Below are positions 35,590-47,562 of a DNA stretch of 64,000 nucleotides, piece by piece (position 1 is the first letter of the stretch; every line of letters starts with the position of its first letter). The notes under the pieces are model-generated. The model ran no database searches. It saw only the letters and a list, made by a program, of their open reading frames with translations, and was not told the DNA's origin. The DNA lies in assembly GCA_963682025.1 (NCBI GenBank), contig OY821518.1, positions 37,156,059 through 37,220,058 on the forward strand, written 5' to 3'. This DNA is from Cordilura impudica. Its lineage: Eukaryota > Arthropoda > Insecta > Diptera > Scathophagidae. A program made the translations under genes and the position numbers.

Positions 35590-36178
35590 ATGAAAAATCG
35601 TAATTTACTGGATGGTTCGATGGCGTCAAGTAATTGCAATACAGCAACAACAATGTGTTTAGCAAATAATTGCAACAACAACAACAACAATGGCACAACA
35701 TTAGGGCAAAATAACAACAATAACATTATGGCTTATAACGGAAACGGAAATGTTAGCGAATGCAACAGTAATAACAGTATTTTAAACAGTAACAAAAACG
35801 GTATCAGTTATACAGCGGCAACAACATTATCCTTAATTTCTGCAAATTCAATAATATCAGCGGCCAAACTAACATCATTAGAAGGTGTAACAGGAACTGG
35901 ACTAACATCAACAAAACTAACGTCAATTACCACAATACCAAAAACAACAAACAATTCAGCCACACCCACCTCACCGCCTCTAAGTCTGACCACAAATGGC
36001 CATCAGCATTCTCATCATCAGCAGCATCATCACCAACAGCAACAGCAACAGCAACAACAACAACTACAACAACAACAACAGCAACAGCAGCCGCAACTGC
36101 AGGCAAATCAACTCTATCCCTCAATAACACCAACATATTGGCAACCGGCTCCAAATCCAGCCCCATACTTAGTTCCAG
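35590..36178 (+). CDS. First coding exon of a host gene with N/S/T-rich and polyglutamine regions (unrecognised)
   Basis: ATG at 35590 (A at -3) is the first ATG after an in-frame TAA at 35521. The exon gives 196 complete codons plus one base and ends CCAG|GTAATT, a good 5' splice donor, so the next exon must be phase 1. The frame would stop two codons past the donor if unspliced. Residues 1-75 are Asn-rich (runs of N at about 29-34 and 41-45). Residues 76-135 are Ser/Thr/Ile-rich. Residues 138-168 form an HQ tract with about 20 glutamines, encoded by mixed CAA/CAG. Residues 175-196 (TPTYWQPAPNPAPYLVP) look conserved in style. No folded domain is present, so the functional domain must lie in later exons. 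Such leaders are common on fly transcription factors and RNA-binding proteins. I do not recognise this gene. Confidence 0.72.
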
Positions 36179-36949
36179 GTAATTAGTAGCAACAACATTT
36201 ATGTTGTTATATCTAAGTAGGTATGTGTATATTGACCATACCTTTAGCACATTTGAACAAGTAAACACATACATTTACACCCGCCTCAATGACTGAAATC
36301 GTTGCCTGGCTGTGTTTTAGCAGTATGATTAACCGAAACAAGCGAATGCTAAGCAATTTGCTAATGTCGCATTCACATAAACAGACAACTTTCATTTAAA
36401 ACTTTTCTACACATGAATTCACTGTGTTGAACTTTTATATAGCCCCTGGCAATGTTATCGGCAAATAAAAAAATTTCTGGATGGGGGAAAAAATTAGTTA
36501 TAAAATATTTGAAATGTCGCAATGGTCCCTCTAAACTTTTAATATTTTCACTTTTTGCGAGAAAACGATATACAGTGGTCATATCTACCCACAATAAAAA
36601 TCTCTTTCGCCAAAAAAAAATACAGTTGTAAAACTTGGAGTTTTGTGGATAATCACTGAAATATATGCAAAAACAACTACTTTTATATACCTATTATTCG
36701 CAATTGTTTGCAATGAAACTGTTTTTAAATTTTATAGTAAATTAAAAAAAAAAATAGTGTTTTGGCTCTACCGAAAGTTTTGAAGTTTTCAGGAATCGGT
36801 GCTATGTATAAACCAAACTTTTATAAAAATATTTTGATATAAACGAAAGCGGATCAATATATCCGTGAATTTTTAAGGAATAATTTTTAGCAAAAAAAAA
36901 TTATTTTTCCAGCGTTTCTCCTAAATTTTTATACCTTCCAAATTAAGAG
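36179..36949. other. Intron start and AT-rich spacer
   Basis: Begins at the splice donor GTAATTAG. No second exon is apparent here. The minus-strand frames at 36213-36594 have no features. Confidence 0.45.
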
Positions 36950-37320
36950 GATTTCTCAAGGTCCTAGACCTTTGTTTGATCAATGATTTCATTGCTGGAA
37001 CGAAATCTGTTTCCGCCGAGTCACATACATAGTTTTGCAAATAGATAAAGCTCACTAATGGCCAAATGCATAGAATATGGTGGATATTGTAGAAATTCGC
37101 AGTCCAATGAAAACACTTTTCCCATAGCGGTTAAAAACATGTGCAGCCATGCATTGTCTTGATGCAAAAGCTATTTATTATTGACCAAATGCGCTCGTTT
37201 TCCAAAAACATCTTTGAATCGGTTTAACATATTGGCATTATATTCACTATTCACTGTTTATTCGTTTTGCAAATTATTATGCTGCGTGAATCGCAAAGAA
37301 AAATCGTCATGAACTTATTG
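36950..37320 (-). pseudogene. mariner-type transposase relic
   Basis: Reading the minus strand from about 37310: MTIFLCDSRSIII, then (after a frameshift) ANMLNRFKDVFGKRAHLVNN, LLHQDNAWLHMFL, FLQYPPYSMHLAISELYLF and LGGNRFRSSNEI. These align by eye with the mariner signature V(M)TI.FWD..GII, LHDNA..H, HPPYSPDLAPSDY.LF and L.G..F.S.EE. The second catalytic Asp (in DNA.xH) and the PPYS block are visible. The PDLAPSD block is mutated (MHLAISE), so the last catalytic acid is lost. Several stops and at least one frameshift occur. The N-terminal DNA-binding part is missing. It is a dead insertion, probably in an intron. Confidence 0.72.
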
Positions 37321-37559
37321 GCCCGATAAGCCCACCTCTTCGGTGTTGCTTTTTCCAGAGAAACCCATTATTGATTTCTATGTTTCAGCCACCACTATAA
37401 AATGGGGCACAAAATAATCCGTATTTCGGTTGAGCGAAGCCATACAGTCCTTTCAATTGCGATTTAATGGGTGTAAGCTTCAACCTTTTACATTTCACCT
37501 TTAATATTGATATACTACCTGTAACCCGATGCACTTCGCTACACCCATCGTAATGAAAA

Positions 37560-39128
37560 AAAAGTATGGGAATGGATTTTGTAGAAAACAATTTTATTTT
37601 TTTTTTTTTTGCTATTTCTGATTTGGACATTTTTGATTTAAGTGATTTTTGATTTTGGACATTTTTGTTTATTGCGATTTTTGATTTTTTGGCGATTTTT
37701 GTTTTTTTATTATTTTTGGCATTTTTCGATTTTGGTGATAATTATTATTAACGATTATCGGTTTCGGCGAATTTTGATTTTGCCGTTTTCTTTTTTTGCG
37801 ATTTTTGTTATTCGCGATTCTCGGTTTTGGCAAGAGAGGTCAATCTTGTTATTCACGGTTGTCGGTTTTTGGCGATTTTTGACTTTAGCGTTTTTCATTT
37901 TGTTTTTAGGGATTTTTTATATTGGAGATTTTTGATTTTGGAGGCTTTTGGCTTAGCGATTTTGGTTTTTATGATTTTGTATTTCGGAGATTTCTGATTT
38001 GGCGATTTTCGTTTTTTGCAATTTTTGATTCTACCGATTTTTGAATTTGTCGATTTTTGATTTTAGAGATTTTTATTTTGTCGAGTTTTGTTATTCGCGA
38101 TTCTCGGATTTTGTCGGATTGTCGGTTTTTGGCGATTTTTGACTTTAGCCTTTTTCATTTTGATTTTAGGGATTTTTCATATTAGCGATTTTTGATATTG
38201 GCGGCTTTTGGCATAACGATTTTTGGTTTTCATGATTTTGGCAATTTTTGTTATTCGCGATTTTCGGTTTTGGCGATTTTTGATTTGGCGATTTTCATTT
38301 TTGCGATTTTTGCTTTTGACGATTTTTGATTCTAGCGATTTTTGAATTTGTCGATTTTTGATTTTAGCGATTTTTGATTTTAGCGATTTTTATTTTGTCG
38401 AGTTATGTTATTCGCGATTCTCGATTTTGGCAAGAGATGTCAATCTTGTTATGCACGATTGTCGGTTTATGGCGATTTTTTACTTTAGCGTTTTTCATTT
38501 TGTTTTTAGAAATTTTTTATGTTAGCGATTTTTCATATTGGCGGCTTTTGGCTTAGCGATTTTTGGCTTTTGTGATTTTGGCAAGTTTTGTTATTCGGAT
38601 TTGGCGGTTTTTGATTTTGGCGATTTTCATTTTTTGCGATTTTTGATTTTGACGATTTTTGATTCTAGCGATTTTTGATTCTAGCTATTTTTGAATTTGT
38701 CGATTTTTGATTTTAGCGATTTTTATTTTGTCGATTTTTATTATTCGCGATTCTCGGTTTTGGCAAGAGAGGTCAATCTTGTTATTCACGATTGTCGGTT
38801 TATGGCGATTTTTGACTTTAGCGTTTTTCATTTTGTTTTTAGGGATTTTTTATATTAGCGATTTTTGATATTGGCGGCTTTTGGCTTAGCGATTTTTGGC
38901 TTTTGTGATTTTGGCGATTTTTGTTATTTGGTTTTTGCGGTTTTTGATTTTGGCGATTTTCGTTTTTTGCGATTTTTGATTTTGACGATTTTTGATTCTA
39001 GCGATTTTTGATTCTAGCTATTTTTGAGTTTGTCGATTTTTGATTTTAGCGATTTTTATTTTGTCGATTTTTGTTATTCGTTGTTTTCGGTTTTAGCGAT
39101 TTTTGATTTTGCCGATTCCAACCATATT
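37560..39128. repeat. GATTTTTGATTTT array with ~330-bp higher-order units
   Basis: About 1.5 kb of 12-16 bp words (GCGATTTTTGATTTT and variants). A larger unit contains TTATTCGCGATTCTCGGTTT, GGCAAGAGAGGTCAATCTTG, GTCGGTTTTTGGCGATTTTT and GGCGGCTTTTGGCTTAGCGA. It recurs at about 37809, 38091 (lacking the GGCAAGAGAGG part), 38408 and 38741. The array leads straight into family D at 39128. The Phe/Ile-rich frames at 37642-37935 and 38374-38556 are artefacts. Confidence 0.85.
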
Positions 39129-39130
39129 TT

Positions 39131-39695
39131 CCACGACTACTCATATTGTTAATTAATTTACTTGTCAAAAGATTCAAGACTATCATTTTCAAAGTACTTT
39201 GTATTTTTTTGTATGGGAGGTACCACGCCTATTGGTTCGATCCCGCCCAACTACTCTTATTAATATTTTATGAACTCAGACAAAGTCCCAAGGCCTTTTC
39301 TATTGTAGTACTCGAGTTGCATGATATTAAATATATACTCTGTCTGGGGTGACATGCCCATTCCTCCGATTCCGTCCATTTTTTGTCTGACTACTCACAC
39401 TAATAACCCATTTACTCAAACAAAATTCCAACGCTTTAGCAATTACAGTCACCAGTTATATGATATTAAATATTTACTTTGCATGGGTGGTACCACGCCC
39501 ACTGATCTGATGCCACCCACTTCTTTTCCGAGTACTAACGTTGATAACTTATGAGCTGCCACAAAGTTTCAAGGCGTTCGCTATTGCAGTACTCTAGATA
39601 TATTACATTAAATTTTTACTTTGTATGATGGGTACCACGCCCATTGGTCCAACCCCGCCCATTTTTCCGCTACTCTTCAAAATAATCTGATATGT
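39131..39695 (-). repeat. Family D locus 2: four ~135-bp tandem units
   Basis: The GGTACCACGCCCA-like box occurs at about 39220, 39351, 39490 and 39628. Each is followed by a CCCGCCCA..TT-like and an ACTACTCA..TTAATAA-like part. It supplies the empty site for the Helitron-C at 19563. The Helitron-type terminus seen at locus 1 is not present here. Confidence 0.75.
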
Positions 39696-42600
39696 ATATA
39701 TATACGATTCTTTGAAATTGTCAACATATTTCTTTTATGGTCAATTGTGTGCTAGAGGGTGTAAGTTTCATGCATCTGTTATTTGAATTGCTGCTACATA
39801 CGATTATAATGATAAAACTTGCTCAAAATGTTATAGTAGTAAACGAAGGGATGGCAGTTGACGGGAGAAGTAATGATTTTAGTTAACTAAAATGAAATCT
39901 CAAAAAGGAGGAATTTCACGGACTTATTGTATATACCTCCACCCAAAAAAAGGAGGATATGAAAAATTTTTGAAGTGAACAATTGTTTGAATTTAAAGTA
40001 GGTATTATTTTTTTTTTTTTTTTTGAGGCGAATATATATTTTTTTTGTAGAGAAAGTTTTTTTTTTTTGCTTAAGATGAAAATATATTTTGTGGAAAAAA
40101 TAAAATTACCAAATTGTGAATAATTTTTTTATATTTTATATTAAGGATTGCACATCTAGGGATTGTAAAAAGGCGAATTTTTTAATCCCGGTGAAATTAA
40201 AATTGTAAAAAATAACACAAGAAATTAAATTGTGCAAAAAAAAATTTTTTATATAATTATTTATTATTATATCTTTTGATTTTTGAAATGTACTAAGCAG
40301 TTTTCTTAATTTTTTCGTTTCAGGTATGTCTAATGTATTTAAAACGAATAATACGTAAGTTTATGATATCTAAGAAAAATTGTTTTCGTTCCAAGGGGTA
40401 TTTCACTCTTCAGTAGTGCCGACATTTTAAAATCGTCTTACTTTGAAATAATCGAAAATAATATTTTAGAATAACTTAAAATCATTTACAAAGTTTTAAA
40501 GCAACACCTTAAGGAACATGGCTGGCAATATTTCTTATAGTGATTGACAAAAATCGTAACGACAAGAAAAATTTCGATTACTATTTTTTTTTCTAAATTT
40601 GCTTGATATTGTTAATTAATTCTTTGCTTGAGCTCAACAATATCAAAAACAATCAAAAAAAATTTTAAAAGTTTAAACAATTAGTTGAAACATTTCTAAG
40701 CAATACAGAATATTAGTATTTAAACACATATGAATACACATATATATGTGTATATGCACATTGACTCTCACACACAGATCCGTAACAACATGTTACTCAT
40801 ACCAATATATTAACAATGTTTTAATCATTTATAAATGCAAGTCATGTTTGAATATGTTTTCGTTCTCAAATTGCAATTTCTCTTAGGTTTTTTGTATATT
40901 GTTTTTTTTTTTTTTTTTGTTCTTTTTTTTGGAGTTGTCCATTATCTATAATACAAGGAACTGACGGACAGCCTGACGTGTCTGTGTATCTGGCTATTTA
41001 TACAAAATTATTACAACTATAATAAAATTGCACAAAAATGTACATGCATTAGGGATTAATATTTTTTTTAAGTTTTTATGAAATTCTTAATTTTTCTTTA
41101 TATTACTATTCAAAAAGTTTTGAGCAGTTTTTGTTCTATCACAAAAACTTGCTAGTTTCATTTCTACCTTGTTCTCAAATATTCGATTTGCTATACAAAA
41201 CTTTAAATAAGTGTCACCCTTCTCAATATTTTATTTGAATGAATACGTGTAAATTGTATCTGAACTGTACATGTATGTTAAAATTTTATTTAAAAAAAAA
41301 ACACAACAAATTATAGAATACAGATGCCCTACTCATACATACACAATCAACTAGCAATATAATATTTAACAAATTTACTAACATTGTTTATAAGGTGTGT
41401 GTATTGGTTTTTAAAATTAAACTGGAAGATAGATAGAGAGAAAGAGAGAGATAGAGAGAGACACACACAGAGAGAGCTATAAACATTTATGAGTATAAAT
41501 GCAAATGAAAATTTTGTATCGGTGTTCTTATTTGTTTAAAACAAAAAACAATTGATTAGAATTCTGTGTGTTGTGTTGTCGCGCCAACATTGAGTTTTGT
41601 TCTTGTGGGACAATTTTACATACACAACACGAAAATTTAATAATAGTTATTTTTTTTTTTTTTTCATACTAATCTATTCAATGGCCATAAAAACTGCATA
41701 TAATAGGAAATGTTTTGAATTTTAGCAGCTATTCATGCAATTGATCTATTAGCTGAGGTGGCCAATTTTGGTGAGTTGAAAGTAGCCAAGATAATTAGAA
41801 AACTACAATATTTATAATATTAGATCGGAAATATGGCTCAAAAAGTTTTAAATCGATAACCAAAATATTTGCTTGTGTTTAAAGTTTAATCTTTAAACCA
41901 TATTGCAAACAGATATATATATATACAGATATGGCAACCCTGTGCCTTAAACATCGGCAATATGGCTGGCAATAACTTTATTTCTTTTTGAATACATATC
42001 AAATGTTTAGAAAAAAAATTTATTTTCGAAATTTATTGACATACTCCAATACAAAAATAAGTTTTTTAATATGTTTTCTAAAAGGAACATACACTTTCTA
42101 GGTAAAGTATCCGTATACTTAAAGCTGAATATGACAAATATTTATTGGGAATTTTACTTTTACTTACGGAAGGAAGGTTCTAACTTATCTTAAATATATT
42201 TACGCTGATCCCTGACTCACTGACTGACTGACTGATTCTGTAACGCTGAAATAATACACACACAGACACTTCCTACAAAGCTATGCGAAATACACAAACA
42301 AAATTTAATCTTTCTCATTTTATAAAAACCCACACACAATTTTCTCTCTTCTTTGTTACCAGTGCTGCGATAAAATCTTCTGAAAATCGACAACTTTGGA
42401 AACTAAATCGCCAAATTGTCATTTTTAACACAGCAAATTGTCAAGAAAATTTTACCGCTTATAAAACTCGAAAAAATATTACAAAAGGAAACAATAAAAT
42501 TTATTTGTATCATTCATATTACGAATATTATTACAGCATTGGTTATTTCTATATACTATACATATAAAAAAAAGTATTAGTGATGAAATTTCAACGAAAA

Positions 42601-43947
42601 AAATTTAACACAGCAATCAACTAAATAATTTTATTGATATGTATATATAGCTGAAACATATAATATAGGTTTAAAGTATCGCCGTAATTAAAACTTAAAT
42701 CTTAAATGGAGATGCTATTCAAGGTATTTCCGTTTTGAAACGACTTGACCCAGAATTAAATCTATATATATTTTGTAATTTACATCTACACTGAACAAAA
42801 ACTGTCAATTTTCGATAAACAACCCATTAATTGTTAACCCTTGAAATCCTAATTTTTATTCTACTGCAAATTTAAAATCTTCAGTCATCATTTTAACAAA
42901 TTTAACAAATTGAAAAATCGTCTAAATTACAATAAGTTGTCAAAATTGGCAGCACTGCTAACGACAAAACATATGCAGATTTCGTGTTACGTATGGAATA
43001 AGTTGAACGCAAAAAATGCATAAAAAAAAAATAATATCTATTCAAATTCTTTAAATTCCCTTTGTTGGTCAATGAAAAAATTCTGCAAAAAAAAGTATTG
43101 AATGAAATTTTACACATTTTTATTTTTCTCATTTAACATCGTCCGATATGCATACATACTTCTTTTATCAAACTATACTTTTCCGTTTTTCATCTCAAAA
43201 TTGTTTTGTATTGTTAGCAGTGCTTTTGCTCAGGTTCTCTGATGGCTAGAACTTACCAAAGAGTATGCTTTTTTTGATAAATATTTGAGAAAAAAAGAGA
43301 TCTTCAATATTGATTTTGTTTTTGTCCAACGTATTATTTCGTTTAAAGCTCTGTATTGAAAAGCACTTGGAAAAATAGTGCAATATTAAGTTTAAAATTT
43401 TAATTATTTTAAATTTGCATAATTAAATTACATTGTAATTTCAGAAGAGAGGTAAGAAAATAATTTTTTTTTCACTCCTAATATTAATTTTTGCATAATT
43501 TTCTTTAAAAAATTTAGACAAACATAAATGACGTAAATAGGTATATTTGAGATTTTAATTTGAATAATTTATTGAAATTATCATGGAAAAATTAAAGGCG
43601 ATTTGGAATAATAAGTTTTTTTTTTAAGTAGTTCTCTTTTTTCAGTTTACATGTATGATGAAATATGAAATATTTTTTTCTCTTTTGTGTAGGTGTATTG
43701 GTGTTTGCACTTCCTTCAGGGGTGGTAGGTTTTAAAACCTTTTTTTGCATTTCTCTTTCTGAATGTACAACATGTCGAGAGTGTTGTGTCAAAATTTTAA
43801 GTAAATCAGACCAAAACTTAAAAAGATACAGTGTTTCCGGCGACCGGCCTCATACGGTATATAGTATATAAATCAGTTTTTTAAAAACTTTAAACCAATT
43901 TTCTCGCAAATAAATGTTCGAAGCCCGTGATTTTGTTTTTGAAATAA
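39696..43947. other. 4.2 kb of AT-rich DNA without recognised gene
   Basis: Contains simple repeats only: poly-T runs near 40010 and 40905, a (GA)n/(AGAT)n tract at 41429-41478, and (ACTG)n at about 42213-42236. The 94-codon frame at 42283-42567 has no recognisable domain. This may be intron of the 35.6-kb gene. Confidence 0.5.
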
Positions 43948-44610
43948 ATAATTCAACATGAATTTCCACGAAAAACTATAAGAGATCTCATTAAACACGT
44001 GAAGAATAAAAATTATAATAATCCAAATAGAATTACGATGGAAGAAGAGGAAAAAGCAGAAGAACAACACAAGATATATAAATCAATCACATATATCCCA
44101 GGATTGTCGGAAAGATTAAGAAACTCTGACATTTATAATAAAGAAAAATACGAGTTGGCACTCAAAACGTGTAACTCGGTAAATATATTATTTAGTAACA
44201 CAAAATCAAAACTAGAAAAGGAGGAAAAATCAAACTTGATATACAAAATAAATTGTAACGGCGACGTGACCAACATATGTGACAAAACATATGTAGGTAC
44301 TACGAAAACAAAATTAAAAAATAGACTTTCTTCACACAAATCAGATCTCAAGGCGATAAGCAAACCAATAGAGCAAAAAACTGCATTAGCGGCCCACTGT
44401 GCAATAACAGGCCACAAGCCAAATTTTGACACAGTAAGCATATTACAACAGGAGAACAATTACAAAAAGAGATTCACATTAGAAATGCTCCACATAATCA
44501 ATACACCCACACAACGGAGACTCAATTACAAAACAGATACTGAGAAATGCGCTCAGGTCTACAGACACACGATAGACAAATATAAACGACAAACACAAAA
44601 GAACAATTAG
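43948..44610 (+). pseudogene. Penelope-like element: C-terminal GIY-YIG endonuclease (5'-truncated)
   Basis: The open frame starts after a TAA at 43945. It has no proper start codon (internal ATG at 44038) and runs about 220 codons to TAG at 44608. Counting from the GTG at 43999: IYKI (81-84), Cys86 and Cys94, YVG (98-100), Arg109, His113, TALAAH (128-133), GHKPNF (138-143), Arg158 and Glu162. This is the GIY-YIG nuclease pattern of Penelope-like retroelements, where it follows the reverse transcriptase and nicks target DNA. The RT domain is absent, so the copy is 5'-truncated, but this part has no internal stop. It is the best-preserved TE coding sequence in the window. Confidence 0.82.
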
Positions 44611-44875
44611 TATGAAAAAAGCTGTTGTATAGTTAAGATATATCTTAGCTTTAAATTTTAAACAAAAAATATCTTAATTTAAAGTAAATATACATTGTAT
44701 ATGTACAAAAATTAGTGTTCTTAAAATCTAATTATAAAAATTGTTAATTTTCTTGTTTAGCTCCCAGAAGATGGTTAAAGAATTTAACCGAAATATCGGA
44801 AGATAATAAAGAAATTTTATTACGAATCTTGTGTGTTTTATTTTAATAACATACACCAAAAGACCTTAAGCCGAA
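44611..44875 (+). mobile_element. Penelope-like element 3' region
   Basis: Follows the endonuclease frame directly. It holds the hammerhead-like core at 44763-44793, then CGGAAGATAATAAAGAAATTTTATT. The right boundary is not sharply defined. Confidence 0.5.
44763..44796 (+). ncRNA. Hammerhead-ribozyme-like core of the Penelope-like element
   Basis: CAGAAGA (a one-base departure from CUGANGA) is followed by a 7-bp perfect stem, GGTTAAA (44773-44779) with TTTAACC (44783-44789), loop GAA, then GAAA (44790-44793). The arrangement box-stem-GAAA is that of a hammerhead. The changed U in the first box suggests loss of activity. Confidence 0.4.
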
Positions 44876-45249
44876 ATATAAACAATTTCAAACTTCAACA
44901 CAGGTCAACAATACAAACACCCTACAATTCAACATTATTCATGTCTTCAAAAAAGAATTATGAAAATACAACTTTTTTAACTTTTAAAAACCCCCCTTAA
45001 GAAAATTTTATCAACATTGCTCTAAAACGTTTTTTTTTTTTCTATGCTATTCTATTTTTTCTACAATAAAAGTTCGGTTATAACGAACTCGGCGGGACCG
45101 GCCAAATTAGTTCTTTATAGACTAAGTTCGTTAAACCCGTAGTATTTTTTTTGTTTTGTCCGAAAGGTTTAAAACTTTTTTTTTAGTTGAATAAGTTTAT
45201 TTATTTTGATGCATTTTAAAAAGATATAAAACATAAATTAAAATATTAA
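44876..45249. other. Spacer, nothing recognised
   Basis: Contains an AAGTTCGGTTATAACGAACT palindrome-like stretch near 45069 and poly-T runs. Confidence 0.4.
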
Positions 45250-46032
45250 CAAGTAAGAAAATTATAGTCGGTCTAGACCGACTATACGATACCCTATACC
45301 ATGCGTTTAGAAACCCTATCTCTTAGGCCCAACTAACTGGACATAGAAAATAAGCAAAAACCAAATTTGAGTGGGATTTTTATTAATTTTTTTGGCTGCA
45401 GATATGAAAAAGTTCATATCGGATGCTATATCTATATGGGGACTAGGTCCAAAAATGGACCGATCCTGTTCATGTTTGGAAAAGTCTCTTGTATTTTGCA
45501 AAAATATATACAAACCAAATCTGAGAATAATCAGTGCAATATTTTTGTTTTTTAGTAGATTTAAGTGAAGATCGGGAAGCAGCCCTATATGGGGCCAAAG
45601 GGATCATTTTTGGACTACTCATTAATGGATGTAATGAACGCATATAAACCCAATTTGAGTAAGATCTATATGACAATTTGGATCTTATGGCAATTTATGT
45701 CGATTTCATAGGGGTAATTTGTATGGGGGCTAGGTCTGAACATGGACCGATTCTCACCAAATTCAGTAGTGTTCATCCCAAGGCTGATAAAAGCTTATAT
45801 ACCAAATTTCATCAAAATATATTCATAGTTGCGACCTGCAGTTTGATTACAAGCTTTATATGGACACACAGACGGACGGACGGACGGACGGACGGACATT
45901 GTTAAATCAACTCAAAAAATGATTCTGATTCGATCGGTATAATTAAAGATGGGTCTAGGTCAAATATTTTTGGTTGTTACAAACAGCAGCACAAAGTCAT
46001 TATACCCAAACCACATAGTGGTATAGGGTATA
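45250..46032 (-). mobile_element. HINE-A copy 8, complete (783 bp)
   Basis: Minus strand: TTTTT|TATACCCTATACCACTAT start at 46032, (GTCC)n, TGGTATAGGGTATCG, the perfect palindrome TAGTCGGTCTAGACCGACTA and CTTACTTG|TTAA at 45250. Insertion between T and T with no duplication fits Helentron behaviour. The short frames inside are mirrored in other copies only because the DNA is shared. Confidence 0.88.
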
Positions 46033-46540
46033 AAAAGATAAATATTTATAGTTTGTCTCAATAAAACTAAAATTACTCAGTCTCTATCATAATAAAATAT
46101 TTTTTTACAGTCATATAATATGAAAAACTCCTTAGTATAGAAGCAGAAAGTATAAAGCAAAGGTTGGCTACTGGCAAACTTTTGCGAAAATATACATAAA
46201 AGGATCTTTTACAAAACCTTATTTGAAAATCGAAGTTTTTGTTTTGTATTTTTTAAAACTGTTTTTCGATTTTTTTTTTTAAACATTGAATTAATTTTTT
46301 AAAAATATATAAAATATAGAGATTCTGAAATGGAAAAAAAATTTGTTTGTTAAAGTCAAAATTAACGGGCGCCTAAGCGCCACATAATCAACTAGTATAT
46401 ACATATTTATTTGTTACGCAAGAAACGTAGTACTGCAACAATTACAGAAATCCCATGAAGTCTGAAAAGACATTACATCGATTTTATTTTAGTAGAAGAC
46501 AAACTTGTTTGTATAAAGTTGATTTGATTGATCATATTTA
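46033..46540. other. Spacer, nothing recognised
   Basis: Contains GGGCGCCTAAGCGCC (46368-46382), a near-palindrome of high GC for this region, and no frames. Confidence 0.45.
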
Positions 46541-46592
46541 CTAGTATAGCCCAGCGCTCGAAATTCGAGTGCAAATTCTGGGAAATATTATT
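46541..46592 (-). mobile_element. Helitron-C 3' terminal fragment
   Basis: CTAG at 46541-46544, then CCAGCGCTCGAAATTCGAGT and GCAAATTCTGGGAAAT. It is cut off where HINE-A copy 9 begins. Confidence 0.65.
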
Positions 46593-47350
46593 TATACCCT
46601 ATAGCACTATGTGGTTTGGGTATAATGACTTTGTGCTGCTGTTTGTAACTACCAAAAATATTTGACCTAGATCCATCTTTTATTATACCGATCGAATCAG
46701 TATCATTATCTGATTCGATTTAACGATATCCGCCCGTTCGTCTGTGTGTCCATGTAAAGCTTGTAATCAAACTGCAAATATGAATATATTTTGATGAAAT
46801 ATCGTTTATAAGCTTTTATCGGCCATAGGATGAACCCTGTTGAAATTGGTGAGAATCGGTTCATGTTCAGATCTAGCCCCATACAAATGACCCCTATGAA
46901 ATCAACATAAATTGCCATAAGATCCAAATTATCATATAAATCTTAGTCAAATTGGGTTTGTATGTATTTAATACATCCATTAATCAGTAGTCCAAAAATG
47001 ATCCCTATTGGACAATTCTTAGTCATAGGCCCCATATGGAGCTGCTTCCCGATCTTCACTTAAATCTATTAAAAAACAAAAATAAGGCACAGATTCTTCT
47101 CAAATTTTGTTTGTATGTTTTTTGCAAAATACAAGCGACTTTACCAAACATGGTCAGGATCGGTCCATTTTTGGGCCTAGTCCCCATATAGATAGAGCAT
47201 CCGATATGAACTTTTTCATATCTGCAGCCAAAAAATTAATAAAAATCCCACTCAAATTTGGTTTAGACTTATTTTCTATATCCAGTTAGTTGGGCTTGAG
47301 AGATAGGGTCTATTAACGCATGGTATAGGGTATCGTATAGTCGGTCTAGA
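46593..47350 (+). mobile_element. HINE-A copy 9, 3' end cut inside the hairpin
   Basis: It starts TATACCCTATAGCACTATGT after TTATT. All body blocks are present. It ends TATAGTCGGTCTAGA, so the second half of the palindrome and the CTTACTTG end are missing. It is arranged head-to-head with copy 8. Confidence 0.82.
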
Positions 47351-47562
47351 TTTTGATTTTCATTCAATTTTTGTCTTACAATGGTTGCGTAACAAAATGC
47401 GGAGATTTGGCCCCAGACTTCATGATCGTGTATCACGTAAAAAGCCATTAATTACCGATGCCTATACCAAAAAAACATATTGAACCTGAGTGATCAGGAT
47501 CTTCGGGAATGTGTGTTAATTTCTGATGAAAGCAAGTTTTGCATTTCCGACATTAAGAAAAA

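Noticed and set aside
35520..36274. Antisense frames over the polyQ exon
   Set aside because: Shadows of the plus-strand exon; Val/Ala-rich only because CAA/CAG repeats read backwards.
42283..42567. 94-codon frame as a possible gene
   Set aside because: No domain, no splice context and composition like the AT-rich surroundings.
45316..45676. Near-identical 60-75 codon frames recurring at several places (e.g. 376, 8965, 10242, 45316, 58771)
   Set aside because: They recur because HINE-A DNA recurs. The frames exist on both strands, and stops and frameshifts differ between copies.
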